A stretch of 64,000 nt of DNA from Stratiolaelaps scimitus (GCA_019614645.1 JABWDB010000006.1:9424001-9488000); one strand, 5' to 3'. Counted from the stretch's first letter, positions 49,601-60,600 are shown. The notes: a model not told the origin generated them from the sequence alone. Translations and numbers: made by a program.

Positions 49601-52383
49601 AAAGACCATATCCACACGTGCAGCAAATGAGCTGCTCGATCTGATAAAGACGCTCATACCACTGATGTCAACAATATCGACACTAAATATAGGTGCTAAA
49701 TCGAAATCTTTCCGGGTGTAGTTATGAATCGGCTGGATATGATCAATGCTTACAACGCTGACATTGTAACTACTTATAAGGAGTGGGTTGACATTTCTGA
49801 ACTCAACATTACAGGCTTCTCAGAGGATATACTATAACTCAAGAGCCTGGTAACTTCTCAACACTTCACGTCAAAGCCGAGAGCGCGGAGCTTTTTTAGC
49901 TTGAACAAGGGGCTTAACAAGGGCAACTTGAAACCTTGCAAGACTATCTGGTAAATTTCTTAAGTTAGTTCCAAAAAGTTCTCTCTCGAAGTTGAAAAGG
50001 TGTAGCTGTAATAATTTGAATAACTTGTGTTCTATACATTATTTGTATATATAATTATATATATATATATATATGTCACATAGATTCGAATAATACAGAA
50101 TAGGTAATTAGTAATACATTCACTTATATATATATATATACATATATGAATTATATTAATGTTATGAATTATAACATATTTTATATTATTCGAATCGATG
50201 TCATACTTTTACGGTTATTAATACTGTCTCCTGGTTTGTGTTAGTTTTCCAGCTCATTCAGATTTGAAATTGATTTAAGTAATCTAAGAATCTAGTGATT
50301 TCTCTGTTTCTTCAACAGAATTCATGAGCACCATCAGTTTAAAGCTGATAAGACATTTTATGTGGCATCTTGTTTGGTATCGTCACATTGTAGCTTTAGA
50401 TACTTTATTGTGAAAGAATGTAAACTCAAATGGAGTTGCTTCAGCAACGATACTGCTTACTTGGTATGCGTTGAGAAGTGGACCCGACATTAATCTGGCT
50501 TCGCATTTTCTTATATATATATATATATATGTAAATATATATTATATAAAGCATGTATCTCGACGATACTATAACCACTTAGTTAAGGCAGAAGCCCGCT
50601 AAACCAAATACTCTTAGAGTGTGTCGCGGTAGTGTTGCATCTATTGTTTAGTTCTTAGCAATTCGAATACATCTAATCGAGATATATATATACCTAGATA
50701 TATATATATATATATATCCAAAAGCAAACAACTGATATGAAATAAATACTTCTACTTCCAGATAAATACTACTACAACCTCTGTTCCTCCTGCATGCGAT
50801 CGTTCTCTTTCTGGAGTCTCGTAATTTCAGCATAGAGTTCAGACATCTTGTTACGGATCAGTGCCATAAAATAGGGTTTATCTTGAATCTGGCGCTGGGT
50901 TCCCGCACGTGTTCCTGAAAATGCAGATGGTCATATTTGCACTAGTTAAGCAAGAACACTGTGTGACGAGGTAACCTACGTCGAGGACATTGTCGTCGAT
51001 GGTTCAATCACCGCCGCTTTCTGCGTCTGGGACAGTTGGACAATAGTAGTCGATACCAATGAAATTTGGTCCATATGATAAAACACCCTACGGATCCAGC
51101 GTTGGCAAAACTCAACAGTGACACTCACCAGTCTTCGGCGCGTACAGCCCATGTTGGGTGGTCGGCCTATCGGCGATGCTGACTGGTGGAGGTGGCGGCG
51201 CACGAGTCGAGCGAGATCCTGGTCTTTGGCTCGCAGCCGCCGATACCAGCCGACTCGCCGTTCCGGGTACGGAGCCATTTGCCAGGCTGCTGCGTCCTGC
51301 AGAATACAGGAGAAAACAATGAGCACCGTGCCATTCAAGTCATAGGAAAATTCCGAAATCGAAGGCAAGCGACAGCCTGTCCACCTCAAGGTGACAGATA
51401 TACACAAGATAACTGTTAATAAATGAAAGCTTCTACGAAACTATGCGGTAGATGACCCTTCAAGCTAATTCTTACCACATTAACATGGAACACTATGCTC
51501 ATTCCGCTCAGGTTTAGTCTGCTGTGTACCGTTTCCGTGATACTCCGTTGTCACACTTTTTGTTCAATGCAGCCATTCAATTAATGGTAGAATAGGGGAA
51601 ATGCAAATCTTTATTGCTCTCTGAGCATCTCATGAATTCGTGTCGTTGGCTTTACGGGCCTATGGATTCCCTTACATTGTAAGGGACATTTACAAAGATG
51701 CTATATATTGCCTCATAAGACGTATCGTCTGAATAGTTTATTTCCGAACAGTTAACTCAACTGTCGTGTCTAAGTCGTACCATAGACTCAATGACACGAT
51801 AGCATAACCCCCTAACAATGTATGTGTATAGATCAGACCTTGAGCGGGATCACTTTAAGACATTTAATTCCAATTCGTTGGAGGATCGATGAGGCGTGGG
51901 TCTCCCCACGTTTTCGTTTGGGTCGAATCAAATATGGTAGCAGTAGAACTCTACACTCTGTCTACATACGGTCTCGGAAATAGGTACAGGTCGAAATATA
52001 CATATATATATATATTGTCTCCTCTACTGACAAGCTGACAAAACAGCTATGCTATATATATATATATATTATATGTCGTCTGCGTGTGTGTGTACCCAAG
52101 TACATATATGGCTTCGTTGGCTTCATTTGGCAACTCCATTGTTCAGCAGCAGAGCTACTATCGTTGTTACCATCGATGTTGATAGCTGTAGCCATTACTA
52201 CGCATACGCCTAAATACGGTTCTGGTGGAAAAGGAGTTGCCGAAAGCAAATTTCGGGTCTACTTGAAGACACTTGAGCGCACAAATACAAATGTTAGTTG
52301 ATATAAATGTAGATCTCACCGGTGTAGGGTCGCACACCCGATGGAGGCCGACGGGCTGACGACGTTGGAGGACGATTGTCCAT
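40663..52383 (-). CDS. IFT74: Intraflagellar transport protein 74 homologue
   Basis: Twelve minus-strand exons agree in every phase: 52383-52320, 51296-51129, 50914-50779, 47939-47789, 45322-45219, 44915-44744, 44403-44250, 43451-43323, 42669-42489, 41858-41771, 41455-41270 and 40920-40663 (1791 nt, 596 residues; human IFT74 is about 600). The N-terminus is basic and rich in Pro, Ser and Arg (MDNRPPTSSARRPPSGVRP), like the tubulin-binding head of IFT74. It is followed by IADRPTTQHGL and GTQRQIQDK, both IFT74 signatures. The rest is almost all coiled coil, with GELADYNIVVDKMN, ERERLLKQVKQDNAQLA, KYRELKKREETMDAF and LERRWQHVEANNQ matching the family in order. IFT74 pairs with IFT81 in the IFT-B complex and carries tubulin into growing cilia. 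In an arthropod it would be needed mainly in ciliated sensory neurons and possibly sperm. Confidence 0.97.
41904..41930. repeat. (TA)n microsatellite
   Basis: A TA tract in the IFT74 intron between exons 9 and 10. Similar short tracts lie in other introns of the gene (42136-42151, 50050-50074, 50514-50531, 50682-50716, 52050-52070). Confidence 0.95.
43473..43836. repeat. Perfect 182-bp tandem duplication
   Basis: Copy 1 is 43473-43654 and copy 2 is 43655-43836. I see no difference between them on reading. The unit begins CATCATTAACGATCACTAAG and ends GACTCTGCGCGCTTGT. It lies in the IFT74 intron just upstream (minus sense) of the exon at 43451-43323 and does not duplicate the exon. On the minus strand each copy opens with the tail of a retroelement pol frame. 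Confidence 0.95.
43735..44005 (-). mobile_element. C-terminal fragment of a retroelement pol protein
   Basis: On the minus strand, frames separated by one shift in a T/C homopolymer (43911-43920) read AERAKLRKYPALQATHVF and then AFETLGGHGPLTANFLEG and RAESFLLQRLSCTL, with a stop near 43736. This A-x-x-K-x-x-K-Y-P, E-T-L-G and F-L-x-Q-R-L-S order is typical of the C-terminal domain of certain reverse-transcriptase proteins. The segment is GC-rich compared with the surrounding intron, which suggests a transferred or recently inserted piece. It is interrupted and inactive. The element class is not certain. Confidence 0.55.
45961..46344 (-). CDS. Small secreted basic protein, nested in an IFT74 intron
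   Basis: A single 127-codon frame on the same strand as IFT74, inside its 2.5-kb intron between exons 47939-47789 and 45322-45219. Residues 1-22 (ending CIIITLSSA) form a convincing signal peptide. The mature part is predicted to be helical and basic, with only two cysteines (Cys41 and Cys109) that could form one disulphide. An AATAAA lies at about 45942-45937 on the minus strand, shortly after the stop, as expected for a separate transcript. I do not recognise the family. It could be an odorant-binding-like or salivary-type secreted protein, or the last exon of a larger gene. Confidence 0.5.
   Translation of the reverse strand: MDKSMQRLMLAHLCIIITLSSAETITIGDMQTAMTQAADACTQSSGLGTVDAAEIASLVARVPMSAQERNDLKKSGPARKVELIRQRMTKLESVAKPPLKGKLNKFVACMTQTGERMKKSGIKVQGG
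46900..47690. other. AT-rich intronic block with broken ORFs
   Basis: Two overlapping plus-strand frames (47121-47336 and 47179-47469) followed by 47488-47682 give protein-like stretches that look like one frame broken by an indel. They may be a decayed transposon inserted in the IFT74 intron, but no motif can be named. Confidence 0.3.
48600..49430 (+). mobile_element. Decayed LINE ORF1 (gag-like) fragment
   Basis: Plus-strand frames broken by stops read STAGIVERIEAIKANEN, REIFRVAISRRVERNSNG, VTTIFGGAFDGKL and then, at about 49100-49300, VARDLLNSCKITRCAQ followed by HLANKCGYLPRCVNC. The last part fits a degraded CCHC zinc knuckle (C-x2-C preceded by H-x4-C). This order matches gag-like ORF1 proteins of R1/Jockey-type non-LTR elements. 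It may belong to the same family as the RT fragment at 12960-14250. It is inserted in the IFT74 intron between exons 3 and 4. Confidence 0.65.
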
Positions 52384-52401
52384 TTCTGCACCTGCACACA
52401 C

Positions 52402-52474
52402 TAATTAGCACCGATGACACCTTTGTCTCTCTCTCTCTCTCGCAGCAGCAGCTGGTCACTTTGTAAAGTACGAG
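52402..52474. promoter_or_regulatory. CT-rich tract next to the IFT74 start
   Basis: A (TC)n tract (52425-52442) followed by CAGCAGCAGC lies about 20-90 bases upstream of the IFT74 ATG (minus). GAGA-type tracts are common near arthropod promoters. A regulatory role is inference. Confidence 0.3.
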
Positions 52475-52690
52475 CGACACTTCCTGCTGCCGTTTCGAGA
52501 ATCATCTATTTGTGGCAGAATCCAGCTACAGGTTTTGCAGCGGGACTCAATCAACACGATTGGCAACGCGCAGTGATGCCCTCACGGGTTGGGTGCTCGC
52601 TGCTCTGGGCAACAACCCCGAGTCTCTGGTTACCATGGTCACATGGCACGAACTGCGGAGTCCTCTCCTGGAGGATGCGTATAGTTGGTA
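52475..52690 (+). other. Open frame of uncertain coding status, divergent from IFT74
   Basis: After an AG at 52473-52474, one plus-strand frame stays open for about 70 codons (FENHLFVAESSYRF, then ALTGWVLAALGNNPESLV and HELRSPLLEDAYSW), with GC-rich third positions. It ends at a donor-like TTG|GTAAGG near 52689. It could be an exon of a gene transcribed away from IFT74, or chance in GC-rich promoter DNA. No family is recognised. Confidence 0.25.
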
Positions 52691-52699
52691 AGGAACATT

Positions 52700-55600
52700 A
52701 GATTGTTTAGGAGCGGTCTATTTGATTTCAGATAAATCGGACTAATCGCAAGCGAAATGATATGTGAAACATAAATACAAAGGATTAAGTTTATGGGAAT
52801 ATATATTTTTTGACCTTTATTATTACCTCGTTTATCTTTCGGCGCTATGCCCCAACACAAATTTACATTAATATTATATAAACGTAGACATAACGTGGAC
52901 ATTATATTACACAAACATGCATGTATGCAAATACCCAAAACATACTGCCAATATATATATTATATATATATAAGTTTGAAATGATAAACAGTTTTAGGGC
53001 TCTTTACGGGTACACACTTCTTGATAAACTTCACCAAGAATAAAGGTAATTCGTTTCGATGAATACCAGGGGCTATCACACGAATAGCGAAGTCGTGCTT
53101 ATCTAATTCAAATGCCACCTTATTTAGATAGATGGACAATAGACCCGAGGTAGATGTACAAGATAACCATAACCACACGCCCACATGACCACCTTATATA
53201 TAATATATATATGTATATAGATATACATTCGGGTAGTTATTTCTCCGGTTTGAACCAGGACGGTCTGCCGACAGGGTCAACCAACAAGGAACATGTCTTG
53301 TGTAGTACCATAGGTGTACTGGCATATTCACCATTGCACCTTCAGGGATGCCAGAGCATCGGAAGTTCATTTGAATTATAAATATATCATCGTTTGATGC
53401 TTTGCGTGGCATACTAGCTTCGTTTTTCGCTCGACTATGACCCTTCGAGGACGGAATAGTCCAGCGTAACATGTAAATAGAGGATTAACGAGTGCCAATG
53501 ACCAGGTGGTGGGTTATCCCGTGGGTTTCCCGTGAGCATTAGCTGAGGGGCCCTTTTGCATCACTGCATCGCAGGTTACAAATCCATGAAGCCGTTGAAT
53601 TGCTTGGGCTAGCTAAAATGAGCTCATGGCTCTCGTGGCTAATCCAACATGTTCGACTATCAAAACGAACGATCTTAGATCAAACAGGCTTAATGCTTGG
53701 GCATTTGACTGAGACATTTGTCGTTCTAAGATTACCAGTGCAACAATACGTAAGGCGAAGTCTCCAAAAAAAGGTTCATTAGAGTACATTGAGCATTCAT
53801 TCACTGAACGATTGATTCAACAGTTTAGCAGAGGCTTGCTTTTACGCTGTCAACAGATAGAATTCCGTTAGAGATCTCGTTTCCGCTCGGCGCCGTCACC
53901 AGTCGCTCTAGCGTCTGCCCGCTACCCACGACCAAACTTCAGATACCGTCTGAAATTCAAGCGTTTCAAAACCGAACTCACCACTAGCGCATGTTGTCGC
54001 TGCGAGGTCTTAGTATGGCAACAAGAAATATATTGCCTAACTAACATGCGATAGCTCGTGGTAGGAACGATCGTCGTACCCCCACAGCATATACATACAT
54101 CGCAGTAAGGCAAATGAAATGTACGTTGACTCAGCCAAGGAAAAAAAAACAGATACATCAAGTATATGGGCATAGTTGTTGCAATTATTTGCTAACTTCA
54201 TTTTCGACTATTTTACTTCGATTCGTTTCGCATCGACCATGAAACTCTCATTAGTTCGAGTTCGTTCGAATTCTCCCATAATTGCAACCCAGCAACGATC
54301 CGTTGCCGGCTGACGTCGACAATCCGGCGACGCGCCACGTACATTGACCTTTTGCAAAGCCGTCCCATGGGGTCCCCCGGTGACAATAACGTCCAAAAAA
54401 AAGGTACAAGCAAAACACAAACCCATTCAACGCTATCTAATTAATTAGAATAAACAACAATTCACTAACTAATCAATCAAAGTTGATTTTGTATCAGTTC
54501 GACTCTGCGTCAACAGCAGCACCCTTGCACAACGAGTGGATCAATTAGCCCAATTGACACCTACCCACATTAAAAGAACACAACCTCGCAGATTTTTTCG
54601 GAAGCACGATTTATTAAGATTTATTGATATTGTTGCCATCATCATCATCATCGTCATTTTATTTTTATTCTTCTTGTTTTTATTGTTTATTAGTTTCTTC
54701 GAATACGGGACGACGGCAACAAGCAGAGTCCAGAGAGGACCGCTGGACAACGTCTGCCGAGATCGATGTCGCAAAAACATCTTTAGTGATTTATCTCTCT
54801 ACATGCTATTATATATAACGCTTCATAATAACATAGGATCATTCATAAGGTTTTTTTTGTTTCTATTACTCATCTGTTTGTTTATTGCCGCTGTTGATCG
54901 CCTCCATTTCGCCAGTCTACATATGTTACCGGTATTATGGATTATTATTTATTTATCCTTTTGTTTGTTTTTGTTTTATTTTATTCGTTTGTTCTGTATC
55001 ACCATCAGCGTCATTTATATATATGTTTAATTGTTAATCTTTAATAAGAATAATGAAATATTTTATAATTGCTCACGATAATCATTGTTCACAATTAATT
55101 ATATATGAAAAGCAATACGATCATGATTGTTGTGAATGTTTGATCACACGTAACTTAGTTGCTAACATATCTGCAAATCGTTGTCATATGATGATCGTAT
55201 GAATAATAATTATAACAATAATAATAATAATTATTATTATTATTAATTCGTATACGATGTGATAGTGACTTTGTAATCTATTACGGTTCTCTGTTTCTTG
55301 GTGTTTCGAGTTCTCTATACGTGTGTTCTGTTATAGTTTTTGTTTTTCTCTTAATATCATGATTAGTTTAATAATAACTCGCTCGTTCGTCGATGTTCGT
55401 TTAATTGGACTTTTATATAGTTCATATAATAATAATAATAATATAGAATGTGCTCAAAAGTGGTTGTCACTTTTGAGATAATGTCTCATCCGCTGGCATC
55501 CGGAAGCATCGAACTGCCGTTTCGGAGTCTACTGATCGTTAATCGTAATTACACATACGTCGGAACAATTAGCAAGTTGCCTTTGTTGATCCCGGCCATT

Positions 55601-56250
55601 TGAGGTCAATCTCACGACACGACAACGCGGTGTTGATTTTCGGTGCGTTGCCATCTTTGTTTATGAAAGCGAGAACAGCAAAAGACAGGCGGATTCTGCA
55701 TTCGTCGACTACAATACCATGAGTAGAGCAGTAGTAGTAGTTGTAGGTGTATTGTAGTGGCCTACTTCGCTTGGGGAGGCGGTTCAACAGCCTCATGGAA
55801 GAGGTGACTGGATGCCACCTGTTGTCCGGTTACACGGAATCGACTCGCGCACCCGTGGCACGTTCTGAAATCTTCACTTTTCTCTTTCTTTCTTTTGTTT
55901 GGGTTTTTTTTTTGTGTTTCGTATTTCCTATATATTTCGTTGGCAGCTACGTGCGATATTCCGACTAGTTCTTCTGCTACTGAGATCGCAAGTGCACTAG
56001 AATCTATGTACTACTGCCGGGAATAACGTTCTCACTTTCGAATGAATGAATCAATTAATAAATAATAAATAAATACGATCGAGTGACCTGAGAGAGAGAG
56101 ATCTTGAAACCAGTTCCAGCCACAAGAGATTCTCGGAGCATCTTCACTAGGTGCTCGCACGAAGCAGTCCCCTCTCCTCTAAACCCATCTATCCTCTCTA
56201 TCTCTCTCTCTCCGTCGAAATCTCTCATTCTCTTTATGGTGTTCGCAAGC
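52700..56250. other. Intergenic stretch, no supported gene
   Basis: This is AT-rich DNA with TA tracts (52963-52972, 53198-53215). The 54536-55030 ORF is composed mostly of Ile, Phe and Leu from T-rich low-complexity DNA and is not convincing. An AAT/ATT hairpin repeat lies at 55201-55247 and another AAT run at 55428-55443. GA and TC tracts occupy 56092-56101 and 56199-56211, just before the next candidate gene. Confidence 0.5.
55201..55247. repeat. AAT/ATT self-complementary repeat
   Basis: ATAATAATAATT is followed by ATTATTATTATTATTAATT after a short interruption. It is the same hairpin-forming arrangement as at 28538-28575. Confidence 0.9.
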
Positions 56251-56252
56251 GG

Positions 56253-58427
56253 ATGGTAACAATGTTACTGCCAGCATTCGCTGGTTGCCTGCTGGTCAAC
56301 GTGAGTCACGCTGTGAATCCAAAGAGGGCTGCCCGTGATGTGGCATCTTCAACTACTGCTGCCTACGCAACGTCCTCCAACGGATGTGGTGTCCCTGTAT
56401 GTCAGTACACTGTGAGGAATTGTCCAAAAGCCTGATGAAACGCCGCATACAGTAACGAATCGAGAGCCGTCCAATATTGATATTCACACAAAATTCATCT
56501 CGCGCTGTTCGACCAAAATTTTCGAGGGACCATCGACAGCTGCCACCATTGTAGCTGAGAGTGATTTGTCAAGAAACAAGGTAATAATAGCAATAATGAA
56601 TAAGAGAAAGCCATCTCTCTTGTGTCTGTTGTCGCATAGAGCCTACTTACAGGAGCTGATGCTAATCCTTATCATTCTTGCCCTCTCCTTATTCGAGAGT
56701 CCTTCGGTCTTTCGCTTAAGCAGACTGAATTTGATCGGTTCGACTTGTGACCACCTTTAGTTGAGCAGGCCAGGTCGAGTGGTGCATAAATGCTGGATGA
56801 CTCACTTGATGTTTGGTAATGCATGAAGTATATACGCCATAATACTAAACAGCGCATAGCTGTTTAGACAGTCCAGAGCAAAGGTTTCCCTGATCAAGTC
56901 TTGTTTCGCTTACTATCGTATAGCAACACTTGAGAATTAAACAGCCAAGCTGATCTGACGATGTCGGTCAATGATTGGCCCTTTGAAATCGATATTTTGT
57001 ATTTGTCGTCGTCGTCGTCGTCGCCGTTGTTGTTCTTCTGGTTGTTGTCGTTGTTGTTGTTGTGATCCTCGTTCTTTATTTTCTTCATAGTGTAGTACCT
57101 TTGGAAGCAGGTAAACCTAGAGATGTCTCGGAGGGAGTCGGAATATTGGACATCGGAAATCTTACACATGCCCGAGAGGTGGAAATGAGGGACTAACACC
57201 ACCATGGGTTTCCAGGGAAACCAGAGACTCGAATGATTAAGGCTTTGGTCTGCCCGAGCGCATTTCTGCGATCTGCGGCTGCTACCCGGGTAACTGGTCA
57301 GGTTGAGGTGTTGTCGAAATGAGCCGCCACGTATCTCTCTATGAACGCTTGTTAGGAAGACAACCCGTGCTTCGTAGAGCTCTCGACAGATGGAGCTCCT
57401 GTTCACAGTGTACGAAGGTCATCGTGTGACTTGGTGACTCGGATGTGTATGTTCATATGTGTGTGTGTGTGTATATGTGTGTATTTCTGTTATTTTCTGC
57501 AGTGTACAGACGTGTACAGACGTGTTCCAGACACGAGAATCGAAGTGCAGGTAGATATTATATCATCGGGTGTCAGGAATCATATTGAGAAGATGCTGGT
57601 GTGTTCGATTGGCGCTTGGAATGGACAGATGGATCGAGCCGACTATCGGCGGCGTCCGCTCTGAATGAGGCGGTTTCGGAACGCCTGAATACGATTTCCG
57701 TTCTGCTGATTCATGATGAAGTCCGGCAGGTCAACGCCCATCATTACTGGAATATATATATACATATAAATATATATAAGATATATCTGCTATCATATAA
57801 CAGAATATATAATATCAGTATCAGCTAAGTCAAAAGTGATAGTTAATTAGGCGAGCCTATAAGCCACCAGTTAGCTGTCCGACCCGTACTGAAACCTAAC
57901 TACCTATTCTGCTGGGGAAGGCATTGACAAAACGGGGCTATTTTTACCTAGAAAATTTACAATGATTGACTTAGGGAAATTGATTTCAAATCCATCAACT
58001 AGTTATTCGACCTCTCAGTTTGCATGGGCAAATGCTTTATACACAATACCAATATCACTGTACGGGCAATACGCTTTGAACAATGAAATCATACGATGTA
58101 TTCATCAATATCTCACTACACAGATTATTTATCATTTACTGATTTTCTCCCTATGACTTCGTCAAACTAGCGTCTTAGCAACGCGTGTTGCATATTGTTG
58201 AGAGACATTTACCTCCTCGCTTGAGGAAACTGAACGGGTGGTTGGCATACTCGGACCTGACCATCCTCTGGACGAAAGGTATTCCCCTAGAGGCCGTCAG
58301 CGTGGAAGGCCTTGTCAGCAAAGACACGTACGGCCGTAGCAGAACGGACTCGCCGGCCGACGCAACCCCGGTCATTGCTCCCCTAAAACACGCACAGGGG
58401 GTACAAGATGTTAATTGAAGCGGACAG
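56253..58427 (+). CDS. Candidate secreted protein gene, three exons, family unknown
   Basis: Exon A, 56253-56300, encodes a signal-peptide-like MVTMLLPAFAGCLLVN and ends at GTGAGT. Exon B, 57503-57598, follows a strong acceptor (ATTTCTGTTATTTTCTGCAG), reads CTDVYRRVPDTRIEV then IISSGVRNHIEKML, and ends at GTGTGT. Exon C, starting 58179 after TCTTAG, reads QRVLHIVERHLPPRLRKLNG, then LTILWTKGIPLEAVSVEGL, with strongly GC-rich third positions. It runs to a TGA at 58425-58427 unless it is spliced at GGG|GTACAA (58407). All junctions are phase 0. A 30-nt exon-like piece at 58861-58890, with a perfect acceptor and GTGAGT donor, could continue it. I do not recognise the family. The exon chain is my inference. 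Confidence 0.4.
57003..57062. repeat. (GTC)n(GTT)n triplet repeat
   Basis: A GTC run followed by a degenerate GTT run. On the minus strand it yields Asp/Asn-rich ORF sequence, which is a shadow. It lies between exons A and B of the secreted-protein candidate. Confidence 0.9.
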
Positions 58428-59589
58428 AACGAACAGACTAATCAACACCGTCGAGATGGCAATATTGCGCAACTATGATGTTCTGGATTTGCATTGTCAA
58501 CCGCAAAATTTAGCACGTTTCATACATTGTTAGACACTCGAGGCTGCGGGTGGCTGGGTCATCGTAGAGGTAGCGCGGAATGATCAAATACGTGTTTCAC
58601 GCCGGACGCATCATGGAAATAAAGGATGAAGTTCATAGTAAGAAAAAAAAATCTCTCAGTAGATTCCCACCCAATAGATCTGCGTTCGTTTCGCAATGGA
58701 ATCAGCTGCGATTACTCGAAGCTCTAGCAACATCTGTAAATTTTCTTATATAAAAATGTTAAATTTTTATGTGATTTCTTGTATCGAGGAGCAATGCCAA
58801 CAGATATGTATTTCTCGTAAAATAATCCATGGGGGGCTATCAGAGGCGATTTTCCCGCAGGAAACCTCTGTAGATTACTCTTATTTCGAAGTGAGTTCAT
58901 GTCATGTTGGCATTTGTTTTCATACGATGTCCCGTCGAAGTCATACAGAGTCTACGACACGACTTCATCGGCGCAAAGGTGGGGACACTTCGAAGTGAAG
59001 AGAGGCACACTACAAACGACTGATCAGAAATAGCGAATTAAATTGAAATCTCGAGGATAGAAGATTCGCTTGGTTCTTGGTTCTCCGTACGGACAATGGG
59101 ACATGCTAGAATAACTCGATCTCCTTGTTGAGCAATTCAATTCTAGGCCGATACCGACCCGGTCTACCTAGGCTTACCTACCTAATTCGTTCGCTTGAGT
59201 TAATCTGTTGTCTTAAACCTCTTTCCGTTTCTCTTTTCTACGCGTTGTGCTATGTTGAGCTCGTTGTAATCCCTTCGTCAAATTTGCATGGTTACAGCGG
59301 AAGCCAATGCGAGGCAGAAGTTACGAACCTGAGTGGTTTGTATGTGAATACAACGCCTCAACGTGACCAGGCAACGGAGCCTATTGTATTTCTATGTTAC
59401 AATTTGTCGTGATTGTCCAGTATTAAAGGACATGCTAAATCAGCGAGTTAAGATTAGGCCTACTAGGGATAGATTTGCTTCAGTCAATTTAAGTCAAAGG
59501 CCTGTTACCACTGGCGTTCCCCAGGCGTCTGTAGTAGGTCTCTCCCTCTCTTATATATATATATATATATGGTCACGTTCTAAATATTC

Positions 59590-59626
59590 CGGGCTGACTC
59601 GCAGCCAACATTTCACGTCCACGGTA
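59590..59626 (-). mobile_element. SINE 3' fragment (copy D)
   Basis: CGGGCTGACTCGCAGCC and ACGTCCACGGTAC match the 3' part of SINE copy C on the same strand (CGGGCTGACTCTCAGCC, ACGTCCACGGTAC). Only the 3' end is present. It sits within the decayed LINE, so it inserted after that element. Confidence 0.7.
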
Positions 59627-59629
59627 CTG

Positions 59630-59676
59630 CACCCGGCGTGGCCGTGTGATTCAGCGTGCCATGGCCGTGCCGGGTG
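59630..59676. repeat. Imperfect 17-bp-arm hairpin
   Basis: CACCCGGCGTGGCCGTG and CATGGCCGTGCCGGGTG form imperfect inverted arms (14 of 17 paired) around a 13-base loop, directly next to SINE fragment D inside the decayed LINE. Confidence 0.75.
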
Positions 59677-60164
59677 ACTACCAATCACCTATGCTGATTA
59701 CACTATCACTTCCTTTATGATAGATAAGCGAAACTGTCTAGACTGCGTCACCGAATTTAACACTTACACCAATTACATATATTATATAATCTAGGTGTTC
59801 ACACGATTAGGGCTATCAATTAGTAAACGTCAAAGCCTACCAATGTTTAACCACAATACGAGTATGTCTAAGCTTGATTTTAGCGATGCCGGACAATCTG
59901 CCTATTGCATGCATTAGCTATGTCGGTCGAATCGAGTTGATATCCTCTGTTGATATGCTCCTCTATAAACACTATAATAAGACGAGATTTCTGAAAACTG
60001 AACCCACCTTATCGAGTCGCAAAGAGCGTTCAACTACGTGTGGTCATCCCGCTGGTCGTCTAGCACCCAAGAGAGCAATTTACCAGTACATATTGTGACT
60101 GTATTCGAATGATTTTATTCAACAAATTAGGTTGTGTTTCAATTCTGTTCATGGCACTATTTAT

Positions 60165-60345
60165 ATTTTAAAGGTTTTCGGGCTGACTCTCAGCCTTAAA
60201 CAATTAACGTCCACGGTACAACTGCCTTTACCATTGCTTCGTAAGACGGGCAACCCCTTTAAATGCAAATGTGCAATGGTGGGGATCGAACCCGAGCACT
60301 TACGTATCTCTCCTCCGATTGCGAGGCGCACACGAATGCACCACG
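60165..60345 (-). mobile_element. tRNA-derived SINE, copy C
   Basis: A minus-strand copy with a perfect B box (GGTTCGATCC at 60292-60283), the body CCGTCTTACGAAGCAATGGT and the tail GTTTAAGGCTGAGAGTCAGC. It is very similar to copy A. The A-box end is degraded (GTGCGTGGTGCATTCG). Confidence 0.85.
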
Positions 60346-60527
60346 CACGAAACTGCAATTGCACAATGCTTAGATGCTCGTAAAAAAGGATTTAGTAAAA
60401 GATTGGCTCATGGTGGTAGCAGAAACAACATAATGTGTATCACAATAATAAAATGGCAATAGTAATAATAATTGGTACAGTAATTATATACGTATTTCAA
60501 ATGTGTTGTCACATATGGTTCATGTCG

Positions 60528-60600
60528 CGCGCGGTGGCCTGGACGGCTAAGTCTTCGGCTGTAAACAGCCAGAGAGTGCAAGTTCAAACCTAACACATAT
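60528..60600 (+). mobile_element. tRNA-like sequence (SINE head or tRNA pseudogene)
   Basis: An A-box-like TGGCCTGGACGG at 60535-60546 and a B-box-like AGTTCAAACC at 60581-60590 stand 46 bases apart. A partial anticodon hairpin (GGCTGTAAACAGCC) lies between them. The acceptor and T stems do not pair well, so this is not a working tRNA. It is probably a second SINE type or a tRNA pseudogene. Confidence 0.4.

Larger units (their letters stand above)
59430..59870 (+). mobile_element. Decayed LINE reverse transcriptase fragment with nested insertions
   Basis: The plus-strand frame at 59430-59550 reads NQRVKIRPTRDRFASVNL and VTTGVPQASVVGLSLS, the SGVPQGSVLGP block of LINE reverse transcriptase. 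After a (TA)n tract (59551-59570) and an inserted SINE piece, the frame resumes near 59689 with YADYTITSF, a degraded YADDT catalytic box, and then LVNVKAYQCL, like the following LNxxKC block. It is multiply broken and inactive. It is probably from the CR1/Jockey-like group, as at 1880-3990. Confidence 0.7.

Noticed and set aside
54536..55030. A 164-codon ORF rich in Ile, Phe and Leu that could suggest a multi-span membrane protein.
   Set aside because: It is made of T-rich low-complexity DNA (ATT, TTT, CTT runs), has no basic/aromatic boundary pattern and lies in AT-rich spacer. Such ORFs are expected by chance.
57601..57828. A second frame overlapping exon B of the secreted candidate (FDWRLEWTDGSSRLS...) that could imply a 2-bp frameshift and a longer exon.
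   Set aside because: All three frames look protein-like here because of base composition. The GTGTGT donor at 57599 with a phase-0 join to exon C is the simpler reading.
60528..60600. A functional tRNA-Tyr gene.
   Set aside because: The acceptor, anticodon and T stems pair poorly and the B box has a mismatch, so it is listed only as tRNA-like.
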